DNA from: Bacteroidota bacterium
Lineage (GTDB): Bacteria; Bacteroidota; Bacteroidia; Bacteroidales; GCA-2748055
Reading direction: 5' to 3'
DNA length: 49,300 nucleotides
Assembly: GCA_024244665.1 (NCBI GenBank)
Contig: JAAEOI010000081.1
Coordinates: 1 to 49,300, forward strand
Shown: positions 15,778 through 23,354 of the stretch, one piece after another
Layout: each line of letters starts with the position of its first letter
How positions within the stretch are numbered: the stretch's first letter is position 1
Position numbers and translations under genes: made by a program
Notes under the pieces: generated by a model
Told to the model about the DNA's origin: nothing
The model's database searches: none
What the model saw: the letters and a program-made list of their open reading frames with translations, nothing else

Positions 15778-16818
15778 TTAATACTCATAATACCAGTAGT
15801 CCCGGAATTCGGGGATAAAGGTAGTGATTGTATACTCATCCGTGGAATAGCCGCCGAAAAAACCAGCGCCATCCTCCACATTGCTGTAAACAATCACCGG
15901 AACGGCCAGGTAGTTCTCTTTGGTTTCATAATGGTGCTGTCTCGACTTCAGGTATTTATAGTAGGATTCCGAAATCGAATGCAACCTGATGTCCAGTATC
16001 GTGGAGTCGGATGATGACAATTGATGGGCGTAAAACTCCCCCCGGAAAGAATAGCTTTTCCCGTCAATGACCTGGTCAGAGAAGAGGATGCCATTTGAAG
16101 TAAAAGCCTCCACCACAATATCGGACGAGCTGATGAAGGGAATATCGGTATAGCGGATAATGTCGTATATGGTGTAGGTTGAGTCCTCCAAAAAGTAGTT
16201 CCACTGGTTGTTGTACCAGAGAGAATCCACCACACGTACCATGGTATCCCGGACATCAGTCCAGGTGCGATCTGCCTCGGCAGAAAGAAGGTAATAGTTG
16301 TCCTCGCCGGGCGGGTCGTCCAGAGTCAGGTCAAACTGGAGAAAGTGCTCTGTGTAACCATAGGAGTAATGATCTTCATATTCGATGATCACACTTGTCG
16401 TATCCAGTTTGCGGATGGGAACAGCTTCCGGAATCTCACAGGCTGCCGAGACCGAAGGATACCCTGCCCGCTCCACTTCAATGGAATAGGTCTCCCCCAC
16501 AAGGGGAAACCCAAGCGTTGCCATGTAGAGACCATTTTCTCTGTATTCAAGCTCCTCCAGAAAGGCACCTCCCTGGAAAAGATTGACCTTTGCATCCTCC
16601 AGGGGAACAACGGGAGCGTTGTCCAGGATATGCCTGGTGCGGGATACCTGGATGGCCAGTGTATCATCATTGGTGATGGCACCGTTCACAACAATCAGTT
16701 TATCGGCCTCATCCAGTTCAATAAACAGAACCGACTCACAAGCATTGTACAGAAAAAGCATAACCAGCAAAACCAGGCCTTTTACAACGGAGGTATATTT
16801 TCTTGTGCTTTTCATCAT
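15778..16818 (-). CDS. DUF4249 lipoprotein, partner of the TonB receptor
   Basis: A 346-aa outer-membrane-associated lipoprotein of the DUF4249 family, nearly always encoded beside a TonB-dependent receptor in Bacteroidota. The export signal ends at LYNACES (Cys27, a weak lipobox). Family traits follow: IELDEADKLIVVNGAITND, a beta-sandwich-like N-terminal half (VPLEDAKVNLFQGG, GETYSIEVERAGYPSVSA) and the terminal YWYYEY. Its start overlaps the receptor stop by one base (TAATG), indicating translational coupling. It probably assists ligand capture or gating of the receptor; the ligand is unknown. Confidence 0.85.
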   Translation of the reverse strand: MMKSTRKYTSVVKGLVLLVMLFLYNACESVLFIELDEADKLIVVNGAITNDDTLAIQVSRTRHILDNAPVVPLEDAKVNLFQGGAFLEELEYRENGLYMATLGFPLVGETYSIEVERAGYPSVSAACEIPEAVPIRKLDTTSVIIEYEDHYSYGYTEHFLQFDLTLDDPPGEDNYYLLSAEADRTWTDVRDTMVRVVDSLWYNNQWNYFLEDSTYTIYDIIRYTDIPFISSSDIVVEAFTSNGILFSDQVIDGKSYSFRGEFYAHQLSSSDSTILDIRLHSISESYYKYLKSRQHHYETKENYLAVPVIVYSNVEDGAGFFGGYSTDEYTITTFIPEFRDYWYYEY

Positions 16819-19217
16819 TAGAATTCAATTGAGTAGCTGATAGAGGGGATCAACATGAAGATACTCATCTGTTTCAGAGCCCTGTTACCGTAACCATCAT
16901 AACCAAAGAAAAGGTAGAAAGGATTCTGCCTGTTGTAGGCATTGTAGAGACTAAGGCTCCAGGTCGAGATGCCCCAATCCCTGGTTTTATGCCAGTTTAA
17001 ACCAATATCAAGTCGGTGGTAGGCCGGTTCCCGGTAAGCGTTTTTCCCCTTAAAATACTCCACATCTTCATCATACCTGAACCCCGGATATTCTGGAAAG
17101 TGGTAATTCCAGGTTTCCTTTGGACTGAAGTCTTTGTTGTCCGCTGCGTAACGGGAGACAGCCAGCGTACGTGCACTCCCTGTACCATAGACCCAGGTGG
17201 CGCTCACATCAAAGCCTTCATTCACCTTGAACATCAGCACAATGGAAACATCATGCCTGCGGTCGTAGGTATAAGGATAGGGTACACCGTTATTCAGGTT
17301 TTCAAACTGAACCTCGACTTTGGAAAGGGTATAACCCACCCATCCCCTGAGCCTGCCCATGTCCCTCCGGGCCAAAACTTCAAGCCCGTAAGAAAGGCCC
17401 TCTCCGCCTCTTTCTATCTTATCCTCCCAATTCACTCCATATTCAAAGAAGCTGGATCCTTCCGAATAATCGATCAGGTTATTCATGGTTTTATAGAATC
17501 CCTCCACCGTGAAGTACCAGTTGTCGTTGAGGTTATATGCAAAACCTGCGGCCGTCTGGTAGGAGTTCTGGGGAGGGGTCATGTCCGTCGCAGGCACCCA
17601 TATATCGGTGGGCAGTCCTATGGTGGCATTGGTAAGCAGGTGAATGTACTGATCCATCCGTGAGAAGGCCGCTTTAAACGAAAAGTTGGGTGTGATTAAA
17701 AACCTTCCTGTAAACCGGGGCTGAAGGGAGTGGTAAAATTCATCTTTCACGAAAAAACCGGAGTAATGTAAACCAACATTGGCCCTGATCCGCGATCCCA
17801 GCTGAAAGTTATCTTCTGCATAGATGTAATATTCATGGGCATAGATGGGGTCTGAATTAAGCTCAGTGGAGAGGCTGTCGTCGGTGGATTCCAGCGTTTC
17901 AATACCTGGTGTAAAGGTGTGATAGAGATACTTCCCGCCAAAACGGATGGTGTGCCCGGGAATGGGACGATAATCAAAATCGGCCATGGCACCCCAATCT
18001 TCAATCTGAGAAGAGTAGTGGTATGAGTATCCCACATCGTGTACCCCGTTCACAAGGGTGTTGGTCTCATCGAAGGTGTCAAACTTATAGTTAGAGTAGA
18101 CCAGAGATACATTACTGAATAGCTTACTTCCGTACAAATGGTTCCAGCGCAGTGCACTGGTAAGGTTCCCCCAGTAAAGACCCGAATGATCTGTGGCCTG
18201 GTAGGAGGTGTCGTTGTTAATCCATTTCTCCTCATTTTCAATGTAGAGCCGGTCCCTTCCATGATAGGCACTCAGATAGATGCGGTCCTTCTCCGAGAAC
18301 TTATGATTGATCTTGGCATTGAGGTCGTAGAAGTAGTAGCCCGACACCCCCTCCACTCCGTTTTGTTTGTTGATCTGCTTGATAATTGGCCGGGCTATCA
18401 AATCGAAATAGGTCCTTCTGCCGGAAACGATAAAAGAGGTTTTATCCTTAATAATGGGACCCTCCAGGGTAAGCTTCGCGGCGATCAGTCCAACGGAGCC
18501 TGCCCCGTGAAACTCCTTCATGTTTCCCTCCTTGAGCCGGATATCCACAACGGAAGAGAGTCTGCCCCCGTAGTGGGCCGGGAATCCACCCTTGGTGAGG
18601 GTGATATTGGATATGGCATCCGGATTGAATACCGAGAAAAAACCGAAGAGGTGATTGGCATTGTAGATGGGAACACCATCGAGCAGGAAGAGGTTCTGGT
18701 CGGGTCCCCCGCCCCTCACATAGATCCCGCTGGTTCCTTCAGTCCCGGACTGAACGCCCGGCATCAGCTGGATGGTTTTGATCACATCGGCCTCCCCCAT
18801 AAACATGGGAATCGACTTGATCTCCCTGATGGGAATGTGGATGCTGCTCATCTGTGCATCTTCTACAACATCCTGTGGACGGTGGGTGGTGACCACCACC
18901 TCATCCAGTGCGATGGAAGGTAGTAGGGAGAGGTTCATGCTCAGGTTTGCCCCCAATCGAAAAGTATCAGTATATGCAGTATACCCCACATAGGAGACCT
19001 GCATATGCAGCTCCCCGGCGGGAAGGGTCAGACTGTAAAAGCCGTACTCATTGGCCGAGGATCCCTTCCCCGAATTAAAATCATAGACCGTGGCCCCGAT
19101 CAGCTTCTCTCCAGTGGTGCGGTCCTGTACATATCCACTGAGGGTGTATTGCTGCGCAGCCACACCGGATGTGATCATGAGGGCAAAAAGCAGCAGGAAT
19201 AAGCTTCTCCGATTCAT
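16818..19217 (-). CDS. TonB-dependent outer-membrane receptor with carboxypeptidase-like regulatory domain
   Basis: A 799-aa outer-membrane transporter. Signal peptide residues 1-21 end at VAA. A CarboxypepD_reg-like domain follows (YTLSGYVQDRTTGEKLIGAT through MQVSYVGYTAYTDTF), then the plug (VVEDAQMSSIHIPIREIKSI, MPGVQSGTEGTSGIYVRGG, FLLDGVPIYNANHLFGFFSV). A 22-strand barrel runs to the C-terminus, ending SIFMLIPSISYSIEF with a terminal aromatic. It is shorter than SusC-type receptors (about 1000 residues) and is paired with DUF4249, not SusD, so a small-molecule or peptide/iron-type substrate is more likely than a polysaccharide. It heads the eight-gene minus-strand run. Confidence 0.93.
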   Translation of the reverse strand: MNRRSLFLLLFALMITSGVAAQQYTLSGYVQDRTTGEKLIGATVYDFNSGKGSSANEYGFYSLTLPAGELHMQVSYVGYTAYTDTFRLGANLSMNLSLLPSIALDEVVVTTHRPQDVVEDAQMSSIHIPIREIKSIPMFMGEADVIKTIQLMPGVQSGTEGTSGIYVRGGGPDQNLFLLDGVPIYNANHLFGFFSVFNPDAISNITLTKGGFPAHYGGRLSSVVDIRLKEGNMKEFHGAGSVGLIAAKLTLEGPIIKDKTSFIVSGRRTYFDLIARPIIKQINKQNGVEGVSGYYFYDLNAKINHKFSEKDRIYLSAYHGRDRLYIENEEKWINNDTSYQATDHSGLYWGNLTSALRWNHLYGSKLFSNVSLVYSNYKFDTFDETNTLVNGVHDVGYSYHYSSQIEDWGAMADFDYRPIPGHTIRFGGKYLYHTFTPGIETLESTDDSLSTELNSDPIYAHEYYIYAEDNFQLGSRIRANVGLHYSGFFVKDEFYHSLQPRFTGRFLITPNFSFKAAFSRMDQYIHLLTNATIGLPTDIWVPATDMTPPQNSYQTAAGFAYNLNDNWYFTVEGFYKTMNNLIDYSEGSSFFEYGVNWEDKIERGGEGLSYGLEVLARRDMGRLRGWVGYTLSKVEVQFENLNNGVPYPYTYDRRHDVSIVLMFKVNEGFDVSATWVYGTGSARTLAVSRYAADNKDFSPKETWNYHFPEYPGFRYDEDVEYFKGKNAYREPAYHRLDIGLNWHKTRDWGISTWSLSLYNAYNRQNPFYLFFGYDGYGNRALKQMSIFMLIPSISYSIEF

Positions 19218-19299
19218 ATCTTATTCTTCAGGATTGTGAAAGGTAGCATAACCAATAATATAAAAACGTGAACTTTTTCACATTGGTATGATAAAAAGC

Positions 19300-19307
19300 T
19301 ATTTTTG
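19300..19307 (+). promoter_or_regulatory. Bacteroidota-type -7 box upstream of rpe
   Basis: TATTTTTG fits TAnnTTTG exactly. A TTG at 19283-19285 is a possible -33 element. The predicted start site falls only about 8 bases before the ATG at 19322, so the leader would be very short. Confidence 0.4.
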
Positions 19308-19321
19308 CTAAAAGCAACTGC

Positions 19322-19975
19322 ATGAACAAACACCTGATTTCACCCTCGATCCTTACAGCCGATTTCCTTCACCTGGAACGCGAGATAGAGATGGTCAACA
19401 ACTCTGAAGCCGATCTCATTCACCTGGACATCATGGACGGGGTTTATGTTCCAAACCTCACCTTCGGATTCCCGGTGATCAGGCAGATCAAATCGGTAGC
19501 CAGGAAACCTCTGGATGTTCACCTGATGATTGTGGACCCGGACCGCTACCTGGAGGAGTACAGGGATGCCGGAGCCGACTGGCTGACCGTGCATTACGAA
19601 ACCTGCCCCCACCTACATCGCACCATCCAGAAGATTACTGAGCTGGGCATGAAACCGGCCGTGTCGGTTAACCCACACACCGACGTCTCCCTGTTGGAGC
19701 TTGTACTGGGCTCCCTGAACATGGTTCTGGTGATGACCGTCAACCCGGGTTTCGGCGGACAAAAATTCATCCCGCAATCTTGCGACAAGATCAGGAAGCT
19801 GAAGCAGATGATCATTGCCGGCGGACATGATACCCTCATCCAGATCGATGGCGGAGTGACTGAAGAAAATATCGGCAGTCTGATCGAAGCGGGAGTGGAT
19901 GTTTTCGTGGTGGGCAATACCATCTTTTCGGCAGAGGATCCGCAAAAGGTGATCACAAGGCTAAAAAATCTATAA
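19322..19975 (+). CDS. rpe: Ribulose-phosphate 3-epimerase
   Basis: A 217-aa cytoplasmic TIM-barrel enzyme interconverting ribulose-5-phosphate and xylulose-5-phosphate in the pentose phosphate pathway. Family motifs are all present: SPSILTADF at the start, HLDIMDGVYVPNLTFG (metal-binding His and catalytic Asp), DVHLMIVDP, VMTVNPGFGGQKFIP, and IQIDGGV with the second catalytic Asp. Length is standard. It is divergent from the TonB receptor and is followed 23 bp later by a small membrane protein gene on the same strand. Confidence 0.97.
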   Translation: MNKHLISPSILTADFLHLEREIEMVNNSEADLIHLDIMDGVYVPNLTFGFPVIRQIKSVARKPLDVHLMIVDPDRYLEEYRDAGADWLTVHYETCPHLHRTIQKITELGMKPAVSVNPHTDVSLLELVLGSLNMVLVMTVNPGFGGQKFIPQSCDKIRKLKQMIIAGGHDTLIQIDGGVTEENIGSLIEAGVDVFVVGNTIFSAEDPQKVITRLKNL

Positions 19976-19998
19976 AAGAATTTAAAATCCGGATCGGA

Positions 19999-20217
19999 AT
20001 GTACCAACAGAAGAAACCTCGCAACTATAAAAGCCTATGGCTCCTCAGCCTCTCCCTGATCGCCATTGGGATTGTCCTCACCATTAACCTGGCCATGATC
20101 CGGCCGGTTGGCTTTGTACTGCTCGGCATAGGAGGATTCGGAATGATCTGGAGCCTCTCCAACAAGAAGGGATGGGACGACAGGGAGGACCCAAACGAAC
20201 CCAAGCAGTTCAACTAG
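19999..20217 (+). CDS. Small two-helix membrane protein
   Basis: A 72-aa protein with a basic N-terminus (MYQQKKPRNYKS), two hydrophobic helices (about 13-31 and 35-53, IRPVGFVLLGIGGFGMIWSL) and a charged C-terminal tail (DDREDPNEPKQFN). It is probably an inner-membrane hairpin. No family was recognised. It lies 23 bp after rpe on the same strand and is likely co-transcribed. The coding call is supported by the coherent membrane topology and by spacing, not by homology. Confidence 0.6.
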   Translation: MYQQKKPRNYKSLWLLSLSLIAIGIVLTINLAMIRPVGFVLLGIGGFGMIWSLSNKKGWDDREDPNEPKQFN

Positions 20218-20228
20218 GTCCTTTACTG

Positions 20229-20345
20229 ATGTTCCTCAGTCAGCTTTCTCAAGCTCAGGATGATACAATAATTTTCAAATCGGGGGAGATCCTGATTGGT
20301 GAAATAAAAAAAAATCGTCAGTATTACTATTTCCCCTCCAGGTAA
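20229..20345 (+). pseudogene. N-terminal remnant of a secreted DUF481-like protein
   Basis: A 38-codon frame reads MFLSQLSQAQDDTIIFKSGE, then ILIGEIKKNRQ, and stops at 20343-20345. 'QAQDDTIIFKSGEILIGEIK' resembles the start of mature Bacteroidota outer-membrane proteins that begin 'Q..DTIVLKNGDRLTGEIK' (DUF481-like). Most of the signal peptide and all of the barrel are missing. The 3' end overlaps the convergent dehydrogenase gene. It is best read as a leftover stub; the match is short, so certainty is low. Confidence 0.35.
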
Positions 20346-21538
20346 TCCTGCAGATACCCGTACGCTGAACCCAGTCGGCCGTTCTCTGCAATAGTAGCCC
20401 TCTCCAGCATCTCTGATTTACCTGAGGCAATCAGCTCGGGGATCACATGTAAGACCAGTGCCGTTCCAAAATCATAAGAGGCATCCCTGGGCAGCTCGCC
20501 CGGCAGGTTATCCACTGCCATCACGGTAATGGAGTCCTCATCAAAGGGATCCGACTCCTTCCCGGTAACCGGGTCATAGCCGTAATAAGGTTCGGCAATG
20601 GTAGAAGCCCTGATTGTACTGGGGATAGGCCCGGCGATGTCACAACTGATGTCGGCAACAATACGGATGGGAATATCCCCTCCCTTAAGGCAATCCTGTG
20701 TCAGCAGTACCGGGGATCTCGGATCCCAGAAGTGACAGGCTACCAGCATATCGCTCCTCCTTGCATACGGCAAAAAGCTGTTCTCATAAAGATGTGGATT
20801 ATCCACGAAGTGCTTGAAATCGAATAGCTCTCCAAACCTGTTCTTTGTGTAGTTCCATGGATCGAGCCTGGTGAATACCGGCTCATGGGATACACTGGCC
20901 AGATAGGCATCAGGCTCCACCTGCCTGATCCCGGCAGCTTCCAGGATCTCCAGGGCACCTCCTGCTACCCTGCCTCCACCTGTAACAACTATTCGGGTTT
21001 TCCATATATTAATCCCGGCCAGTTCAGATTTCATATCCTCCAGATCCCTGCATTCACTGGCCCGGGGAAGCTTGAATTTCCCTGTACGTAAGCCCAGGCC
21101 CCTCAGTCCGTTGTAGGCTCCCACAACACCGGCCCACTTCCCAAATGCTACCACCCGTGTCCGATCGACACCGGTAAGGTATTCATAATCGATCAGCCGG
21201 ATCTCCTTCTCAACAACAGCCTGCAACAGGGAACGGTTATAGGGCTGTTGCTTTGCCGTATGGGAAAAGAACAGGTAGGTGCTTCCGGAAATCAGCGCCT
21301 CTGTCTTCACCTCTTTCACACCCATCAGCACATGGCACCCGGAGAGATCTTCCTTGAGGTTAACTCCGGCCTCCATATACTCCTGGTCACTGTAGCAGCG
21401 GTTAGCTGAAGGCTGTACCACAATCTCCAGCTTCCGGTAACGTTGAGATAACTTCCGGCACTGCGCAGGGGTCAGAGGCACCCTTTTATCGGGTGGATTC
21501 TTCGTCTCACGAACCACACCCAGGATTAAATTCTTCAT
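20327..21538 (-). CDS. Alanine dehydrogenase/saccharopine dehydrogenase (Lys1)-like NAD(P) oxidoreductase
   Basis: A 403-aa enzyme of the AlaDH/PNT-Lys1 superfamily. The N-terminal catalytic domain begins GVVRETKNPPDKRVPLTP, the family's substrate-binding opening, followed by LMGVKEVK, YLFFSHTAKQQPYN and RLIDYEYLTG. The Rossmann part is visible as RIVVTGGGRVAGGALEIL, and the later VADISCDIAGPIPST is very close to the Lys1 motif. The chosen start is the ATG at 21538, because the family begins two residues before 'ILGVVRE'; a longer frame from 21571 would overlap the upstream gene. The fungal relatives make lysine from saccharopine, but that pathway is not expected here, so the real substrate is open. 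It follows a YkgJ-type gene. Confidence 0.8.
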   Translation of the reverse strand: MKNLILGVVRETKNPPDKRVPLTPAQCRKLSQRYRKLEIVVQPSANRCYSDQEYMEAGVNLKEDLSGCHVLMGVKEVKTEALISGSTYLFFSHTAKQQPYNRSLLQAVVEKEIRLIDYEYLTGVDRTRVVAFGKWAGVVGAYNGLRGLGLRTGKFKLPRASECRDLEDMKSELAGINIWKTRIVVTGGGRVAGGALEILEAAGIRQVEPDAYLASVSHEPVFTRLDPWNYTKNRFGELFDFKHFVDNPHLYENSFLPYARRSDMLVACHFWDPRSPVLLTQDCLKGGDIPIRIVADISCDIAGPIPSTIRASTIAEPYYGYDPVTGKESDPFDEDSITVMAVDNLPGELPRDASYDFGTALVLHVIPELIASGKSEMLERATIAENGRLGSAYGYLQDYLEGK

Positions 21539-21558
21539 AAAGCGAATATAACAAAATC

Positions 21559-22224
21559 CTACCCGATCCACGACTCAAAATCCTGGTCCAGGGTAACAAT
21601 AGAAGCATACCCCTGCTCCAGGGCTAATTCGGTCGACTGCAGGCCCAGCTGTTTCAGGCAGGAGACAAAACCCTCGTTGAGCATCCGGCCCGCCTGGAGG
21701 GGGAATTCGAACAGCTCAGGCCTGTCCTGCAGCTTACCCGAATCCTCATAATCCTTTTCGCACGATCGTACTGATGAGGAGAGGTAGATCCGGCAGGCCA
21801 TGGGCCTTGCCTCATAAACCTGGCAGGAGCTGTTTTCCAGAAAAGGACAGGCAAATTTGATCTTTTGTTGCTCCTCAAGATTTTTATTCAAAGTAAGCAA
21901 GGACTTCTCCCGGGAGCGCTCAATAAAACCATCTTGTTTATCCCGGAGGATATCCTGCCGAATGAAGTCCTTAAGGTAGAGAATCTCATGTGTAATGGCA
22001 AATACCGGCTGGTGGCAACAGAAGGCACACCCGTTTTTGCAGGCTACAGGATTCCCTTCACCGGCTGCCCGCTTCAGGAAAGCCTCCAGCAATCCGTCAA
22101 CTGCCTCATACATGGCTTTGATGGCATGCTTCAGGTTGTCCACACTCACCTCTTCTGCCAGGTACTGGTTGGCCAGCCTGTAGCCGTCCTGGTAAAAAAT
22201 TTTCCCGATCTCCTTCTGGTTCAT
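21559..22224 (-). CDS. YkgJ-family cysteine-cluster protein
   Basis: A protein of about 221 aa with the zinc- or iron-chelating cysteine cluster typical of the YkgJ/UPF0153 family: KNGCAFCCHQPV, then CPFLENSSCQVYEARPMACR and RSCEKDY. The spacing C-x2-CC ... C-x6-C-x8-C matches the family. Its biochemical role is unknown. The start at 22224 is preferred because it lies 1 bp after the stop of the upstream gene, whereas the longer frame from 22245 would overlap it. It is sandwiched in a three-gene minus-strand set with the SRPBCC/GyrI protein and the Lys1-like dehydrogenase. Confidence 0.85.
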   Translation of the reverse strand: MNQKEIGKIFYQDGYRLANQYLAEEVSVDNLKHAIKAMYEAVDGLLEAFLKRAAGEGNPVACKNGCAFCCHQPVFAITHEILYLKDFIRQDILRDKQDGFIERSREKSLLTLNKNLEEQQKIKFACPFLENSSCQVYEARPMACRIYLSSSVRSCEKDYEDSGKLQDRPELFEFPLQAGRMLNEGFVSCLKQLGLQSTELALEQGYASIVTLDQDFESWIG

Positions 22225-22225
22225 G

Positions 22226-23236
22226 CTATTTGAGGGGGAAGGCAATAACCGTCTGCCATTTGGCAGGATCCGATTCGTCCTGGGAACTTACCATGTAAAA
22301 CTCAAAGGCCTGACCGCTAACCTCTATTCCCTTGGCTTCCATATATTCAGCCAGCAGCCCGTAAGATTCCATGAACTTTTCGTAGGGTCCGGTATGAACT
22401 GCCCTGAGCACCTTCATCTCGGGATAACTTACAGATTTTACCTTTCCATTCGTTTTACCGGCGGTCTTTACCTGTACACCGGGCAAGTAATTGGAAATTC
22501 CTGTGGCCTCGTCATAATCCAGATAAAGGACAAAAGCCGGACCTGCAATATCCAATTGTTGTTTGCTTACTTCGGCAAAGACAATACCATACAGTGCAAC
22601 CAGCTTCGAACCCAATTCGTCCATGGTTCCCGATCCTTCTGTCACCATGGCCTGAAATGGGGCCTGCACCTCAACGGTAATCGGGCCAAGGCAACTCGCC
22701 TCTGCAGGCGGATCCGACTCCATTATCTCCTTCAGGTGGGAAAGGCCCAGGTCAAAGTTCTTCTGCAGGAACATCTTTCCAAAGATCATACCCAACCTCC
22801 CGAAGGGATATTTGGTCTCCTGGGTAAAGGACCAGACCAGGTTGGTTCCGCCATCCACCTGTTCAAAGGTCCACTCCACCGTTGCGGGAGATTCCACATC
22901 CCCGAACCATAGGTGAGATTCAATATATTCATTCTCTTTCACCGAGATCACCTCCATCCTCCCGGTACCCAGAACTACTCCTTCCCAGGAATAGGTCGAT
23001 CCTATATAGCCCTGCCTGGGCTCAATTCGAGTATCCGCTGTACTATCGGCCGATAGCCACGGATCCCACAACTCCCTGCCTTTAAATGAGGCCATAGATG
23101 GGAAGATCTGCTCCGGTTCAAGGGAAATCTCCACAGTTGCCTTGACAACTGCAGGTGAGGGTGTGAAAAGGGGCACAATCAGAATGGCAGCCACCAGTAT
23201 TCCCACAATGATCCCAATAATTTTTAATGCTTTCAT
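22226..23236 (-). CDS. SRPBCC-GyrI fusion protein, membrane-anchored
   Basis: A 336-aa protein with an N-terminal transmembrane anchor (ALKIIGIIVGILVAAILIVPL). An SRPBCC (START-like) ligand pocket domain follows at about 30-185 (ATVEISLEPEQIFPSMASF, ELWDPWLSAD, VEWTFEQVDGGTNLVWSF). The C-terminal GyrI-like/effector-binding domain spans about 190-336 (FVLYLDYDEATGISNYLPGV, KVLRAVHTGPYEKF, GQAFEFYMVSSQDESDP). The fusion is common in Bacteroidota and binds small hydrophobic molecules. No DNA-binding domain is present, so it is not a regulator by itself. It is first in the set with YkgJ and the dehydrogenase. Confidence 0.85.
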   Translation of the reverse strand: MKALKIIGIIVGILVAAILIVPLFTPSPAVVKATVEISLEPEQIFPSMASFKGRELWDPWLSADSTADTRIEPRQGYIGSTYSWEGVVLGTGRMEVISVKENEYIESHLWFGDVESPATVEWTFEQVDGGTNLVWSFTQETKYPFGRLGMIFGKMFLQKNFDLGLSHLKEIMESDPPAEASCLGPITVEVQAPFQAMVTEGSGTMDELGSKLVALYGIVFAEVSKQQLDIAGPAFVLYLDYDEATGISNYLPGVQVKTAGKTNGKVKSVSYPEMKVLRAVHTGPYEKFMESYGLLAEYMEAKGIEVSGQAFEFYMVSSQDESDPAKWQTVIAFPLK

Positions 23237-23354
23237 ATTTTTTAAGTTACATCAGTTTATATATTTTTTAAAAATAAGAAAGTATACAATACTGGTCAAT
23301 AGTGCAGAATGTTGGATAATACCCAAATAATTAACTTCGAGTCGGAACTCAGTC

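Noticed and set aside
16818..19217. SusC/SusD polysaccharide utilization locus
   Set aside because: The receptor is only 799 aa and is paired with DUF4249; no SusD-like lipoprotein or SusC-type length is present.
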